Source: Augochlora pura
Lineage: Eukaryota > Arthropoda > Insecta > Hymenoptera > Halictidae
DNA: 64,000 bases
NCBI RefSeq assembly: GCF_028453695.1
Contig: NC_135773.1
Location: 3,286,001 to 3,350,000, forward strand
Direction: 5' to 3'
Position 1 is the stretch's first letter; each line of letters begins with the position of its first letter. Shown in pieces: positions 35,446-48,500 of this stretch. The notes beneath the pieces were generated by a model that was not told where the DNA came from, ran no database searches, and saw only the letters and a list, made by a program, of their open reading frames with translations. A program made the translations under genes and the position numbers.

Positions 35446-36716
35446 CTGGAAAAACAAACAAGCAATTCCATTAGACCGGCCTATGGAAACACTATACGAC
35501 GACGACGACGACGGGCTGCTCCCCGCTCCGTTCGTTTTAACGCGAACCAACAATTTTCCTACGCGGAACACGCTTTCGATTGATCCCGTGTGACGTCAGA
35601 GAACATTTCACGTCAGACTGTCCTGCCACGCGGTCTTTCGCGGAGGATCGGTCCGAGTGGGCGTGGCTACTTTGCTCTTGGTTTCGATGCAGCCGGGACA
35701 CTGCGGAGCAATTTCTAACTGTTCCCCGATATGTTACGGTGTTGTGCGAATTTTTCGAGTAAAGCGTCGAATTAAATAAGTCTATTCAAGGAAATTCTAT
35801 TCAATTATTGCAACTTTTACCTTTTACTATTACGTCCCTCGGACGTAACATTTTTACAATGTGCATATCTCCGTGACAACCGATAGTTAGATGACCTAAT
35901 GCGATCAGCGACCACGGACGACTGTTCTGCTTAGAGTTAGTCATGCGACTTCTCCTAGCCGTAATATTAAATAGTGAAAGTGGCTGGCTTTGTATTCTTT
36001 GTAGAGCGTACTGGAAACAGATACAATTCGATGCGCTTATAGTAAAAATATATGAAGGCAACCGATACAGCGGAAAGATTAAACAAGGCTGAAAATGTTG
36101 GCAAACTAATTGCAACTTATTAAAATAATTAAAGGATTGTTCAAACGATCGAAATAATTTTTATCGATTATCTAACGAGTATCGATTTCCATAAATTGGC
36201 AGCTCTTTTAACAGAATCGAGTCGACTCTGCAAGACTGGATTTTAATATCGTCGTTACAAAATCATTTCCTTGAATCGTCAACAATAAACTCGTACTCAC
36301 AGAATTGTTATCGATGTCAGAACGCTTACGTTGCGATCCACGAAAATTCTATTGACGCATGTCCTATTACTCATAGTTTCTACTTTTAATAAACATTTGT
36401 CGCGACACGCTGCGTTATCTGTTTTCCCTCGGCGTCGCTATCACAGCCCGTTATCGTTTGGAACTAAATTATTCAGAAATACTAGAAACGCTTCAACCAT
36501 TGCGAATGTTTACAAACATCGGGCACAAGTAAAAATAAACTGCAACCAGCGCGCCGCGCCGTAGCTGAATGATATCCGGGGCTAAACAAATGCGCGGCGG
36601 GTCCGACACGTTTCTAATTAACAAAGCGAGGATATTCTCCGGCGCGAATTAAGCGTAGGTCGAAACGACGACGAAAACTTCGGCCAACTGAAAACACGGT
36701 TCTCATTAAATACAGA

Positions 36717-36963
36717 TTAAACCTTTGCGGTCGAACGGCGACTCTCAGGCGCCTCTAAAAATTATCACGCCACGTTTAATAATAATCTCTATCAAATATA
36801 TTAATATTTAAAAAATCGTTAAGAACTATTATCTGTTACATAATTCATAAAATTCAATTTTACAATGAATAAAGTGCTCCAGGTTGTATAAAATGAGAAC
36901 ATTGTGAGTCTAAAGAAATATTTTGGATTTCCAGTTAAAATGGGTCCGACTGCGAATGGTTAA
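36717..36963. mobile_element. TTAA MITE, GCGGTCGAA family, copy A
   Basis: 247 bp with TTAA at each end. It is alignable over its full length to copy B at 42578-42815, including a shared internal stretch CTATTATCTGTTACATAA. The left terminus is TTAAACCTTTGCGGTCGAA. The right terminus is more diverged (TGCGAATGGTTAA). Confidence 0.8.
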
Positions 36964-38578
36964 ACCTTTCGTTGCCAGCTCGTGAATGTTTTAAACGCGT
37001 GCCGTGCACGCAAGCCTGTAAGCGAAACTCCCTAGGAAACAAAATTACTGAACGGTGAATTTGTTTCTCCGTCGAGGATCATTCGATTTCAAGTTGATGT
37101 CACCTATTCGCGATGGCTAATTGCAGGTGACGATTGCTATGTACTCCCCCCGGCTCGAACCAAAATATTTTGCCTCGGTTAGTGTCAATAAACCAGCGAA
37201 TGGACTGCAGCGATATCTTTATTGCACGCGAATGGTAAGAAGACGAATTAACAGCCGCACAGAAGTTCAAGCGTTTCACTGCGGCCGTCCCGTTATCTGA
37301 AGTTCTGTTTGATTAACTTAGTACGCGTGGATCGGTGAGGTCAAGCCGGCTAACTCTACACGCCTAGCGAATTTTTATCGGAGCATAGTATCCTCGATAA
37401 GTGCACGTTATCCGCGAGTTGCATACCGTCGACTAGAAATAGCGTAATTGTTTCGGAGATATCGAATTCTTTCTTATTTATTTTATACAACAGATATTTC
37501 TGATGCTGCACAGTTACTGATTAACTATATTCGTATAGGATGGAAATTGTTCTTGCAAAATTATTTTATCGTTTTAAGAATCATTGTTATACTGAATTTG
37601 AAGGCTGCTATAGTAACGAGATTATTATTGAATCGCAATTTCAATAATTTCTATAGTTATCCAATAAGACAATAAATTATTATACAACCGATATTTCTTG
37701 CAACAAATTCAAGATATTGTTATTAGCAATCGCAGTCTCGGCACTACTATCATTTAAATACATACAAATGTAACTATACATTTAACCGTACAAAACTTAT
37801 CCATTCTGATATAAAATCAAGTTTTTAAAAATTTTTTAAATTAATTTTGCAAAAATCTAAAAGAGATGCAGAGCGACGTGATTGTTACCATCTTATCGAT
37901 TGTCTTAAACAAAGATCGATTACGATTGACGATCCTATATGACCGCGCGCATGGCAGTGCATCCGGATCGATACGGATCGATGAGCTTGCACTCGATGAT
38001 TTTTTTTCACCGAACGCGACGACGAGAGTGCATTTTTTTCTCCCGCGGCGCATCGATCGGAAACCGTTTTCCCTTCGCGATTGGTAATTTTCCGCGCGCG
38101 TCCGCCGCCGCGGGGAGAAAAGAGTCGTCGTCGCTCGAGCGATATTTATAAATTGATGCGAACCCGCGCGCCTCTTGAAACAATGACTCTAATTATACCT
38201 ATGCCGTAATTAAAAGGGGTGGACTCCGACTGTGGCGCGATACTTTATGTTCCGTAAACAGTGGTCGTCAATGGAAGAGGGGTTATACAGGCTATTCAAC
38301 TGCTAATTACATCAAACGGCGTCCGATGTATTTAATGACGAAACTTTCTCCCGTTAATTCCGACACAATTCGTCCCGCCATTATCGCCTATTGACAAACA
38401 CGAATCGACAAACAAACCGGCGTGGCCGCGCCGGTGTTCTCCCGCGTCCGCCTCGATCGGCTCTGTCGTCGTGTTAATTAATTTCTAAACAACGGCTATC
38501 GTCGCGGATAGCATACTTGCGAGTACAAAGCCGACCGAGAACAGAATAATCGAAACACACTTTCGCTGTTTGCGAAAT

Positions 38579-38830
38579 GTAAATATTGTTGGAATTAAAG
38601 TTACTTAATGTAAATATTATTGTACCGTGCACTTTTTGTCGTTGGAAGATTATGCAATGTACGAGTGTAAAGAAAAACTTAAGGAAATATATTCGTATCG
38701 TTTCTGTGTAAATATTGTTGGAATTAAAGTTACTTAATGTAAATATCATCGTGCAGGTCACCTTTTTGTCGTAGAATGATTATGCAATATATAAACAAAA
38801 TCTCAAGGACACGTATTTGCATCGTTTCTA
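38579..38830 (+). repeat. 128-bp tandem duplication
   Basis: TGTAAATATTGTTGGAATTA followed by AAGTTACTTAATGTAAATAT begins at 38579 and again at 38707. The second halves are more diverged. Confidence 0.9.
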
Positions 38831-40062
38831 TATTAAAACTAATAGAAAATGAAAATCTATAAATATAATTTTTCTTTTAGTTTTTTTCTTAAATACTAGT
38901 AAAAATATAAATACGATGCTTTGTTGAGTTTTGAACAATTGTAATTTAGGTAGACAATGTTTATTTCTTGTAAAGCAGTCGTGATAGTTTTTCTTATTTC
39001 AATTAAGATATACAGACACGGAAAAAGGAAAAAATTAATGTTTATTCAATTTCTGTTTTCGCAGATTTGTTTTTAATAGTCCTTTCGAATTTGTTTTATA
39101 CGAAAAACGGCTAAAGTGTGCGAAATATTGTTGCCGCGGCTCTCTTATCGCGTTATCTCTTAGCTGATGACAAGTTTACGAACGCCTACGAAAAAAAAAA
39201 ACAAGGTGTTTTCTGGGCTCTCTTTGCTCCGAGCCAAAGATTATAAATTCAAAGGCGTATCTCGTTTGTTATTGTCACTGTTTGACCACGGTTTTGTCTC
39301 CCTGCGTCATCCCGCAAATTAGGAAACGGTATTAAAGAGAGGTTTATAAACGATAATAGGCCTGATCCTTGAATATCTGCAGCTTTGTGTAAAATAATCT
39401 TATCTTTTTCTGACACACATCTGCAAATAACTTTTCTAAAAGCGAACGGAATTACTTCCATCTTTCTTTAAACGCTAGAGAAACTTATTTACTATAAAAT
39501 ATTTTTTAAAAAAATTGAAGATGAAAGAAAAATAAGAAATTTAAAGAATGTGTTTCGTAGATCTTTGCAACTGACACGTATGTTGAAAATATCGTCGAAA
39601 TCGGTCGACACATTGTTATCAGCGGCAAGCAATTAGAGATCGGGAAAATCGCAGCTTTCGAGCGAAAAGTGTGTCGCCGGTATTAGAATAACCCAATATA
39701 CTCCATAATCGGACTTGTACCTCGTTCCTGATCAATGTGTGCGTGTCTAGTGTGTGTGTTTAATGTGTGTTCCGTGCGTGTATCGAGCGTCTCTATCCAG
39801 TGTGCTTAGGAACGACAATTATATCTCCAATGCCTTATCACTTGTACTTTGGGTTATTCTAATTACAATAACACTGGTTTTTTTTTTAAATGCTATAATA
39901 CCATGACTAAAAGTGCTGAAGCCACACTAGAGAGGGCACTGTGAAGAGGAAACTTTTCTTTAGAACGTCGCATCGAAGGAAATAGGAATTTTTTGGAATT
40001 TTGTAAGATGGATTGAATTTTTAGAACTTAGAAATACGCAAGTCTTTTTAAATATTTACATA

Positions 40063-40225
40063 TAATATCTTTCAAATAAATATATAGATATGATATCTTT
40101 CAAATAAATAGATAAATATGATATATTACAAATAAATAGATAAATATGATATCTTTCAAATAAATAGATAGATAAATATGATATATTACAAATAAATATA
40201 TAAATATGATATCTTTCGTAAAATA
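40063..40225 (+). repeat. AT-rich tandem repeat of about 31 bp
   Basis: Units of ATGATATCTTTCAAATAAATAGATAAAT alternating with a version containing ATATATTACA. About five units. Confidence 0.85.
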
Positions 40226-42577
40226 AATACATTTTCTTTAAATATCTTTACAATATCACATTGAGAAAGGAAATTTTTAAAATATCGTAAGCTAAACTGC
40301 ACAAATTAAGTAAACACGTTTTTAGAATTTAAAAATAGAAATACACAAATACGATACTTCGTTAATTTTTTTTTTTTAAGTCTTACCTAAATGACAAATT
40401 ATCAACTAGAAAACTATGTTTCTCCTTACGTATTAGGTATTAAGTTTTAAATACTAGAAATTTCAATAATTATCTGGCACGCGTCATTCCTCGATGAGAT
40501 GCTCGAACGTCATTACTTCATAATAAATTAAGAAAAATATTAAAATAAAATACGATTGAAACACGATACCGCGGTAATTGATACATTTAAATTGCATTAT
40601 TTTCCCTAGACATACCATTTGTACGTCGTCAAGTCTATTGATAAACAGAACGCGAGAAATCGAGTGATAGACTTTCATGTTCGCCGCCATTTCCGTAAAT
40701 CAATTTTCATTCGCGTAATATCAAACCAGTCGCGTAATATCTCGTCGAATCGATCAAAAAATTCACAACTCGAGAACGCGAACGATAGTCGAACAACTTT
40801 ATCACGGTGGAAAATAATTTCGAATTCCTCCAAGGCTTTCCCCGGTCCCGAACGGCAACAAGAAATTTTTACAACGTGCGAGCACTTTGTCCGTCGTTTT
40901 ACGTACCTGCGCGAACGAGACGAGATTTTTATTGAATCCGAAAAGCTCGTAAAAATGTACGCGGCAGAACGAGACGGCCGGCCGGCCCGCCGACAGAATT
41001 TCAAGCGTGTAAAATCAATAATAAACGATATTTAACGCGATACATGAATCGCTCATTAGCCACGGGGAGGCGCGCGAGAGGCCCGATGAGCGGGTCGTAA
41101 AAATCAACGTCGAAAAGCGATTTAGAAAGCGTAACGAGGTTTTCTCCGGTTCGTGTCAGCGAATAATTGCACCGCTGTCCGTTGAATTCGGTGGTAATGG
41201 GTCTACACGCGTGTTACAAACAATCGCGACTTTGAAATTTGAAAAATATCGCGAATGAATCGATTAAGGGGGTGTTCATTTTGTGTGCATAGTTTCATTT
41301 AGGGAAATATAGTTCGATTTCGCCGAGAATACGATCGCTATGATTTCAGTTCTTTAACGTTCGTACTATTATGAAATGATGATTTTTTTAAGCAAGAAAA
41401 TATTTTAGAAAATAAGTGTACATTTAGTTGAGCATTTGGTTTAAATTCGACGTTTTTCGAACTGCAGATAAAAGGTCCTTAAAAGCTAAGTTACTTAATA
41501 AATTACGATATGTGCTGTTATATTCGTTTCGAAAATGTTATGCTATAAATATTCATTAATGATCATAGACTATTCTATCTATTTATTCTATAGTCTATCA
41601 ATATTTTCTATCGAATAATTCTTTACAATTATAAATAACTAATCGAATTTAGGCTGTCCAATTATTCCTATAATAATGCAAATAATTCTTAACTTCGAGC
41701 TTGTCTTTACGTAACCTTAAATCATTAATTGTAAAAAGGGATATACAAGAATATCTTATCCGAATAAAATCTTATTGAAATGAACACTTATTCAAACATT
41801 TATCCAATTAACGTTAACTTCCCCTAAAGATACGAAAATCCACGAAATCTATTCGCGAACGCGTCGTCTCAAAATCGCCGGACGACTTTCTGCCACCTCC
41901 ACGAGCGTTCGCGGAACAATCGGTCGTTTCCCAGGAAAAAAGTTCTTAGAAAGTGAGAAAGAACTGTATCCGAACGGAAACGCGATTCGCGCCCGAGACT
42001 CGCGATTCCGAAACACCGTGTATCAACACGTGTGGCAGCATGACTCTCGAAAATCCGTTTAAGAATTAATGCCCGCGCGGTCTCTTTATCTATTTCGAGT
42101 CACGGCAACACGGGCACACCGTAATAAATTGGGATGCGCGACGATACGTCCTGGTGCAATTGCGCTTGCATAAGACTGTGTCGATGCACTTTGAATCGAT
42201 ATCCGTCGGACTCGCGTGATGCGGGGCCTCTCGTGTTTATTGCCCGTTAAAACAACGCGACCGATGGGAACAAAGAAACGCGAAACCGTAACACCGTACT
42301 TGCGAATCGTACGACCGAACCGCCTATCGTGTACTTGAACATCCTCGAACTAATTAACGTAATTAGAGTAACAATAGGAAGTTTATCGTGACGATACGAA
42401 GTTTATCGCAGCTGTTAAATATACAAAATAAGAAACAAAGTATGCGATATCGATGACAAATGAAATCTAAGCGATCGAAATGTGATTATTAATGACGCAT
42501 TGATAGAAGGTTGGCAAGTGTTTTTACATTTGTCTATTTGCAATGTATATAAATCGTCGACTTGTGTTGGGAGATGA

Positions 42578-42815
42578 TTAACCCTTTGCGGTCGAATGGC
42601 GAGTCTCAGGCGCGTTTAAAAATTATCATGCCACGTTTGAAAATAATCTTTGTCAAATTTACTAATATTTAAAAAATAGTTAAGGACTATTATCTGTTAC
42701 ATAAGTCATAAGATTCAATTTTATAATGTATAAAATGCTCCAAGTTATATAAACTGTAAGTCTGAAGAAATATTTTGGATTTCCAGTTGAAATGGTTTCG
42801 ACTGCAAAGGATTAA
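42578..42815. mobile_element. TTAA MITE, GCGGTCGAA family, copy B
   Basis: 238 bp. The left end TTAACCCTTTGCGGTCGAA and the complement of the right end, TTAATCCTTTGCAGTCGAA, are inverted repeats with two differences. Full-length relative of copy A at 36717-36963, same orientation. Confidence 0.85.
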
Positions 42816-44418
42816 GAGTAATGTTGTAAACAAATAGTATTACTATAGTACTAGTATACTAAAAATTTATTTATCAAATCGTGGGGCTTACAAAAATAAA
42901 TGTTAGATACGAATACACCGCATTTTGCGGGCGCTAAGAAAATATACAATGATAAAATAAAAGTGTATAAGAAAAATTGATAATAAAAAACATTGGCTAA
43001 CAGCATAACAGTAAATGAATATAGATGTAAAATCATATAACAAGAAATGACAATAGGTAGATAAACATGAAAAATAGGATTAATAAATAGATAAACGAAC
43101 GCGAGGAATAAATAACATTGAAATAAATGAATAGATAGATAAATAAGTAGGACATACACAGGCTTGTTAATGTCCCTCGCTAGTAGCATAGTGATACACA
43201 AAATGGTAATTTGCGTACAGAGCAGATGTTCCACGCTGGCGGCTTCTCACTCGGCTGGAGAAAAATTCGCGCGAGTCGGTAAAATGTTTTCAACCCGGGG
43301 CAGAAATTCCTCGGCGATTCGGCGACCGGCGACCACCGAAATTCTTCGGAGATTCGGTTACGTCAGGACCGTGATGCGCAAGAAGAGACTGTCGCGCCCC
43401 CGGAGTTACGGTCAAGACCGAAATTCGCGACCGCCGTTGGCGGCTTCAAGGATACGGTCAAGAACGAGAGATTCGCCGAGGAACACGGCCAAACTTATAG
43501 TTACGGAAGATAGCCGCAATTTATGGACAGAGTTGGACAACATTTCATTGGGAATCCCCGTGGCGGCGAACAAAAGGGGGCTAAGAAAAATCAAGTGCCG
43601 ATCACGAGCAACGAGGGAAGAAGTTTTTCACGCGGTAGAAAACGAGCGGTCGCGCGAACCCCCCGCGTGCAATTATTATTTCTCGAAAATAAGTGAAAAA
43701 GGGGGTTGGGCCAAGTTGTTCCTCGGTCGAGGCTGAAATTGTTCCGGTAAATTATAGAAAATCTATTCGCGGAACATTGTCGTTTCTTCTCGGAACGTTC
43801 CACATGTAGCACGAAAATTGGGTCACGTGCCATTGATTTACCATCACCGTGACGTATTGTTACGGTCCTCGGTGTAAATTAGACACTTATTACCTCCTAT
43901 TACGGAAGTGAAGTCAGATTATCGACCGGGGTCTGGCTATGCTCCGCGGAGCACCGCCGCGCGCCGGCAAGGTGCGCGGACGCGTCCATTCAAATTCTCT
44001 CGATTTCCACGTGACACACACGGTGTGTGTGTGTTCGCGTTTCAGCGAAATCTACCCCTTTCGTCCTGCATATGGAAAGCCGCCGCCGGATTAACATTTA
44101 AAAAAGAACGGCATCTGGGTCACAGACCGCCAATAAAACTTAGGGAAACTGTCGCGGAGTCCGTTGACCTTTGGTTATCGACCCGAGGATCATTATCAAT
44201 TTTAATCGCCCGATCCTGTTAGAATTTTAAATACGTTGCAAATCACTGTTCTCGAAAACAGCGTTTGTTTTAGGGCTTCGAGTCTATTCCCTCGATTTAA
44301 CGCGGAATATTGCTTTTATTTACTCGACAGCGGATCTTTAAATAAAATAAAAGGTCTTTAAATAAAATAAAATAAGCTCGATCGCAATAAACAGAAGTCG
44401 AATAACAATGTTATTATG

Positions 44419-44640
44419 TTAATTCTTTAATCTCGAAGTCATTTTAAGCTTAGATCAAAAAATTGCTGTTTTGACCAGCTATAGTGTAGTATAATTTGCT
44501 ATATGAGATTGAGCCTCGTGACTCGTAAAACTGTTATGCGTTTAACAGAAGGATATTTAATAACGTCACCATTATTTTGTTAATTGTATAACAATTTTCA
44601 TTGGCGCTTCAAAAACGCCACTCGAGTGCAAAGGGTTAAT
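44419..44640. mobile_element. TTAA MITE, CACTCGAG family, diverged left end
   Basis: The right end CACTCGAGTGCAAAGGGTTAA is the same as in the element at 60398-60563. The left end TTAATTCTTTAATCTCGAAG is an imperfect complement of it. About 222 bp, non-coding. The left boundary is less certain than the right. Confidence 0.55.
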
Positions 44641-46291
44641 AACGATTCTTTATGTTAATATATTTCTTCGATACGAATTACTTTTATTGTTTCACCTGCT
44701 CCTTTTTCTTACAAGAACGTACCATTTGTCTCTTTATTAATCACGACTCCAAATTCAACTTTTGCATCAATATCCAAAGTCTTCTCCGATTCTCGAAATG
44801 CTTCATAATTTAATAAGTGCAGCATTTTTGTATCTCTCGTGCCGATTATTCGTCGCGCGCGAACTTTTTTCCATCCGATCAATGTCAACTACAGTCCAAC
44901 ACAATTTGCACAGTGTTTCGATAACAAATATTTGTGCCGTGTACAAAGTTCGTACATATTGGCGTTGCACAATGTTCGCACACAACGAGAAGGTTTCCAC
45001 CAACACGTTACTTGCCGGCGTTGGTTTAACAATTTAACGAAATCGGTGACTCACGGCTAAGCACCTCGAACCGAATCCTTGAGATTAGCCGGAAAAATTG
45101 CAATCGCGAGGCAACGACTTGGCAAATTAGTCGACCGATCCCGTTCGGAAACTGCCGTCACGGGAGAATATTTCTAACGCGGCACAATTATTTAAGATCG
45201 TAAATGATGCGTAACCATTAATTATAGTAACTAACAAATAGTACATAAGAAATATCGGATATTTAAATGAACAGTAAAAATTTCTTTTTTTTTAAATGGT
45301 GTTTGTTTAACCAAAAAATGACTCATTTATCTCAATACACTTTTGTGATTTTAATATATATAAAAGAGATTTTTTATAAAAAAAATTCTAGTCCGTTGAA
45401 TCAGCGTAAAAAATTACTCAAAATGAACGAAGAAAATTCTGCAAAGATTCTTTTGGTAAAATATCACGCTGAAGATACACAATAAAACTGTAACGGAGGC
45501 GATGTCACGAACGTAACGCGAGCCAGGGAGACAAACATTTGCACGTAATAAAAATCCGACGTTTCGCGTGCATCTAATATTATCCGCAAACGTTTGCGAT
45601 TAAAATTACTAAGAATCTGGTACGATTTCTAAGCAGCGAACCGATCGTTGATAAATTAAACATTATCTGACGCTTGTTTCGGCGAGAATCGTCAACGTTT
45701 GGACAATTGGTATCGCACAGTGCGGAACTCGGAGAACGCGATTAGACGGCATTAGACCCCGAAGAAACAGACACGACGCGACATGATATCTCTCTGGCGG
45801 AAGTTCGACTAACTGGATCCGACTCGTCGGGCACGCGTTATCAACATAGTTTCGTCTCTAACGAATTTCTAAAGTAACGAAAGTATGCGCAGCGCGCAGC
45901 CCCACGTGTGGCCCCCACCGCTTCCCGTTCCCCGAACCGTCGGGACTGCTCTCCGTGACTTGCATCGGCTCGACTAAATGAATTCGAGCCGAGTCTGTTT
46001 CGCGTCCGCGTATCTCTCTCTCCTAGCCGCTAAATAGTCGACGATATCGCAACGCGATTTTTACTTCGCTGCACACCATGTAGGTCAATAAAGCTGAACG
46101 TCTGACGTTTTATCTCGCCACGCAGGGACGGACTCGACACGCGTCTTTAGGTTAGTGTAAAACCATCATCTTCTCCAACAATTTTAGGTTATTTTAAATC
46201 TAATACAATCTGAATTTTTACTTTCTATAAGAGTCTGGTATAACTCAAATTTTCTCTAAAAATCTATAAGAATTTAATTGCATATTTACTG

Positions 46292-46700
46292 TAATTTAAA
46301 ATTTTTATTTTAATTTCTGTGATTATTTAGTATAGTTAACATGTATATATAAAGCGTGTATATTTTACTGTAAAAGGTGTAATATTTAATTCGCGAAAAT
46401 ATGTGAAAGGAAGTTAGACAAAGACGGAATTTATGCGAGCATATATTATAATAAATACTACGAAATTTATTTATCAGTAAATGTTGCCCTGGGCTTACAA
46501 AAATACCCGGCGGAACATTTATTGGCAAATAAATTTCGTAGTATCTATTATAATTTAAAATTTCAATTTCTGTGACAATTTAGTATAGTTAACGTATAAA
46601 GCGTGTACATTTCATTGTAAAAGGTGTCGTATTTAATTCGCGAAAATATGTGAAAGGAAATGAAACAAAAACGCAATTTGTGCTAGTATATTCCCTTAGG
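46292..46700 (+). repeat. Two direct repeats of about 150 bp flanking the palindrome
   Basis: Copy 1 at about 46292-46455 and copy 2 at about 46550-46700 both contain TTTAGTATAGTTAAC, AAAGCGTGTA and TTTAATTCGCGAAAATATGT in the same order and orientation. The 88-bp palindrome lies between them. Confidence 0.8.
46456..46543. mobile_element. 88-bp near-perfect palindrome, foldback MITE-like
   Basis: The left arm starts TACTACGAAATTTATTT and the right arm ends AAATAAATTTCGTAGTA. The arms pair over about 33 bp with a few mismatches and enclose a short GGGCTTACAAAAATACCC-like loop. A TA at each end may be a target duplication. Part of the arm and loop sequence recurs near 42865-42905. Confidence 0.65.
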
Positions 46701-48304
46701 AAAGGTAGGCTAGATGGTTACAGCGATACGTTGAAGCGATTAGAGCGACGGGGGATGACGAGGGTGGTTGGTGGTCGAACGCACGGAGCGCGCGGCCAGG
46801 GGACCTGCGAGCATCGCGGTACAACCCTGGATGCTCCAGCGAAGTAATAGTGTCATTAGATAAGCTTTTAGCCGAGTAAAATTCGCGATTATTTATAGAA
46901 TCTTGCGATTCCAAAAGATACGTTCGTGTCGAAGGTCGCGTTGCGCAAGGTGAGAAAAATTCGTAGCATCTCTTTTCGCAAGTAATCCTTACGTCGGCTA
47001 GTCGAGTTTGTATTATTCAAAGAATATAATGGCAAGTGAAATTAGTGGACGCTTACTGTTTTAGCTTACGTCCAGCGTTTGTTTTGTTACGATTTGGTCG
47101 GTTCTTATCAGAATCGATCTTCTCGCGGTAGATTAAAAAACGAACATAAATTGACTTTCGATAACATTTATACTCTCCTGTTATTCTGAAAAATTTCGTT
47201 GGTTAAAGATATTTTACATAAACAAATTGGAATATTTGATGTTTGAGTAGCTGGATAATAATCTGCTGGATAATGTCTTGCGTTTGATAAATACACTGCA
47301 GATTATTATGCATGTATGACAAAAATGATTGCGTCACGGACGTGGACAGAAGGGAAATTATATTATTTAAAATATCGTTTCACGTATTGTTTTATTCCAT
47401 AATTCGTCGAGATTATTATTTAACGTAATAATAAAATTAAATTAATACTGCTCTACTCCTTTTCACGTTAAAAAAATATCTGCAATAATTTCATAAAATC
47501 AAATCCTTTCGCTCATTATTATTTTCAACATTCTATCGTTCATATTAAACTATAGTTGATAAAGAAAATAATAGGTTTCTGTGCAATACTCGCTGCTTGC
47601 AATAAATATAAGCTGTCCTCGTTTTGCCTAAAGATTTAAAGGTCCAGCAGCGATAAACGTACAGTAAATGCTGAAAAATGTACAGTTCAATTAGCACCGT
47701 TGAAAAGGTTGCCGTTTTAATTGTTTCTGTTTTTCTTCATTGAACGTTCTAATCAACCACGCCCACCGGTGACCGGCACAGGTCCGAACGTGTTAACAGG
47801 AAAATGCAGCATGCAACCGTTCCAAGAACCACTTATTTTGCATCGAGGGACCGATACAATTATTTATTCTGACATTGCGTATGACGGAACACGTTCGACT
47901 GCAACAAACGTGTCTTCACTCGTCACATGTGCGTAAAGAATGAGTGCGCGCGAATCGTCACTTCACCGACACTTTTTTATCACGATTTCTGTTGCAACTT
48001 TAATCGGGTGACTATCTTAAATTCATAACGAAGCTCTGGTAAAAAGAAGTGTCAGACGTTGATCTATTATTAGACGTCCAAGTTTAAGCATCTTTTGAAA
48101 AATTCAACAGCATTCGATAATAGTTTCACTCTGTGCGCTTGTGCATTTTTCACCTGTACAAAGTGTTCGATGAATTAAAAACGTAAGATTATCAATATTA
48201 TTGTGATAATCCATTTCTGGAGTATAAAAGTCGTCGAAAAATGAAGAATTCAAAATTTAATAAAAATTATGGTTTCGTATTACTCAGTTGTGATATTCTA
48301 ATGC

Positions 48305-48500
48305 ATAAAAATGATTGAAAAGATAAAGGAAATTGAAAATAAAGAATTAAATAGAATTCGGTGGTTTTAGTCATTTCAAGGATATTAAAATGTTTGAGAA
48401 AATAAAGGAAATTGAAAATAAAGGATTAAATAGAATTTAATGGTTTCAGATATTTCAAGAGTATTAAAATCAGTAGAAAATTGAAAATTCAAGTTTAAAC
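48305..48500 (+). repeat. Degenerate 80-bp tandem repeat
   Basis: AAAGGAAATTGAAAATAAAG and AATAGAATT...GGT recur near 48320 and 48402, with a decayed third copy after 48470. Confidence 0.75.

Noticed and set aside
35446..35571. Upstream extension of the LST-2 exon frame starting with MFRVGKLLVRV
   Set aside because: A good acceptor lies exactly where homologues begin to match. The extension is a serine run from a CGA repeat, unlike the conserved N-terminus of the family.
43164..43736. 190-codon plus-strand frame
   Set aside because: Basic, GC-rich chance frame with no recognised domain, no splice context and no family similarity.
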